Shown here: piece after piece, positions 13,784 to 14,000 of the stretch
Layout: every line of letters starts with the position of its first letter
Position numbering within the stretch: position 1 is the stretch's first letter
DNA from: Beroe ovata
Taxonomy: Eukaryota; Ctenophora; Nuda; Beroida; Beroidae
Length of the DNA: 14,000 bases
Direction: 5' to 3'
Assembly: GCA_946803715.1 (NCBI GenBank)
Contig: CAMPET010000405.1
Coordinates: 29,521-43,520, forward strand
Translations under genes and position numbers: made by a program
Notes under the pieces: generated by a model
The model's input: only the letters and a program-made list of their open reading frames with translations
Database searches by the model: none
Told to the model about the DNA's origin: nothing

Positions 13784-14000
13784 CTGTGGAGGAGAAGGGG
13801 GTAGCGGGGAGAGGGATGGGGGATCGGGGGAGAGTGATGGGGAAAGGGTATAATATGACAATATATGTAAAGGGGTTGGGACCAAAATGTACCATCTTGC
13901 AGATAGATTATATGGCATTAAGGAGGGTAGGGCGGTAAAAGATAGCAAAGTCGGTTTTTAAGTACGAGTAATGAGGGATGGGTCTTATTTGAATGAAGAA

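Noticed and set aside
1-14000. tRNA, rRNA, CRISPR or bacterial operon features
   Set aside because: I saw no cloverleaf-like, ribosomal or spaced direct-repeat arrays of CRISPR type; the tandem repeats present have no unique spacers, and the gene structure is plainly eukaryotic.

Overview
The window comes from the genome of a ciliated invertebrate animal. Its coding sequence is split by many short GT-AG introns, and it carries one nearly window-spanning gene on the minus strand. That gene is a kinesin-4 family motor of the KIF21 type (KIF21A/KIF21B co-ortholog). I joined 22 exons with matching splice phases, 3957 nt or about 1319 residues, running from 13783 down to 88. Both ends lie outside the window. 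The N-terminal motor part with the P-loop is beyond 14000, and the last WD40 repeat and stop codon are before base 1. I cannot name the species; non-bilaterian or other invertebrate is the most I would say.

Layout along the gene, reading 5' to 3' on the minus strand: the kinesin motor (exons 1-5, 13783-10605, with switch I and switch II visible), the neck and first coiled coils (exons 6-8, 10211-8485), and a large 1000-nt acidic and coiled-coil exon (exon 9, 8365-7366). Then come the regulatory coiled coil and following helices (exons 10-13, 7271-6396), a disordered linker (exons 14-16, 5432-4354), and a WD40 propeller with about one blade per exon (exons 17-22, 4199-88). By family knowledge such a protein walks on microtubules and dampens plus-end growth; the WD40 domain helps it track or bind tips, and the regulatory coiled coil holds the motor inactive.

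The accessory content sits in the large introns. The 2.6-kb intron between exons 18 and 17 (1490-4084) holds a block bounded by a perfect 49-bp inverted repeat. Inside it are tandem repeat copies, and among these lies the first coding exon of a second, plus-strand ciliary gene, GAS8/DRC4, with an RFX X-box-like site upstream. No further GAS8 exons follow, so it looks like a captured or mis-assembled promoter plus exon 1; an N at 2104 marks the repeat/unique junction. The 1.1-kb intron between exons 7 and 6 contains an unexplained 196-codon minus-strand ORF. The 1.9-kb intron between exons 4 and 3 holds a decayed GIY-YIG endonuclease fragment of the Penelope-like retroelement kind.

Short tandem repeats are frequent. 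Three separate arrays share a 21-bp (7-codon) period; one lies over the splice donor at the left edge and one lies inside coding exon 16. X-box-like 14-mers are over-represented across the introns. No rRNA, tRNA, CRISPR or prokaryotic operon structure is visible.
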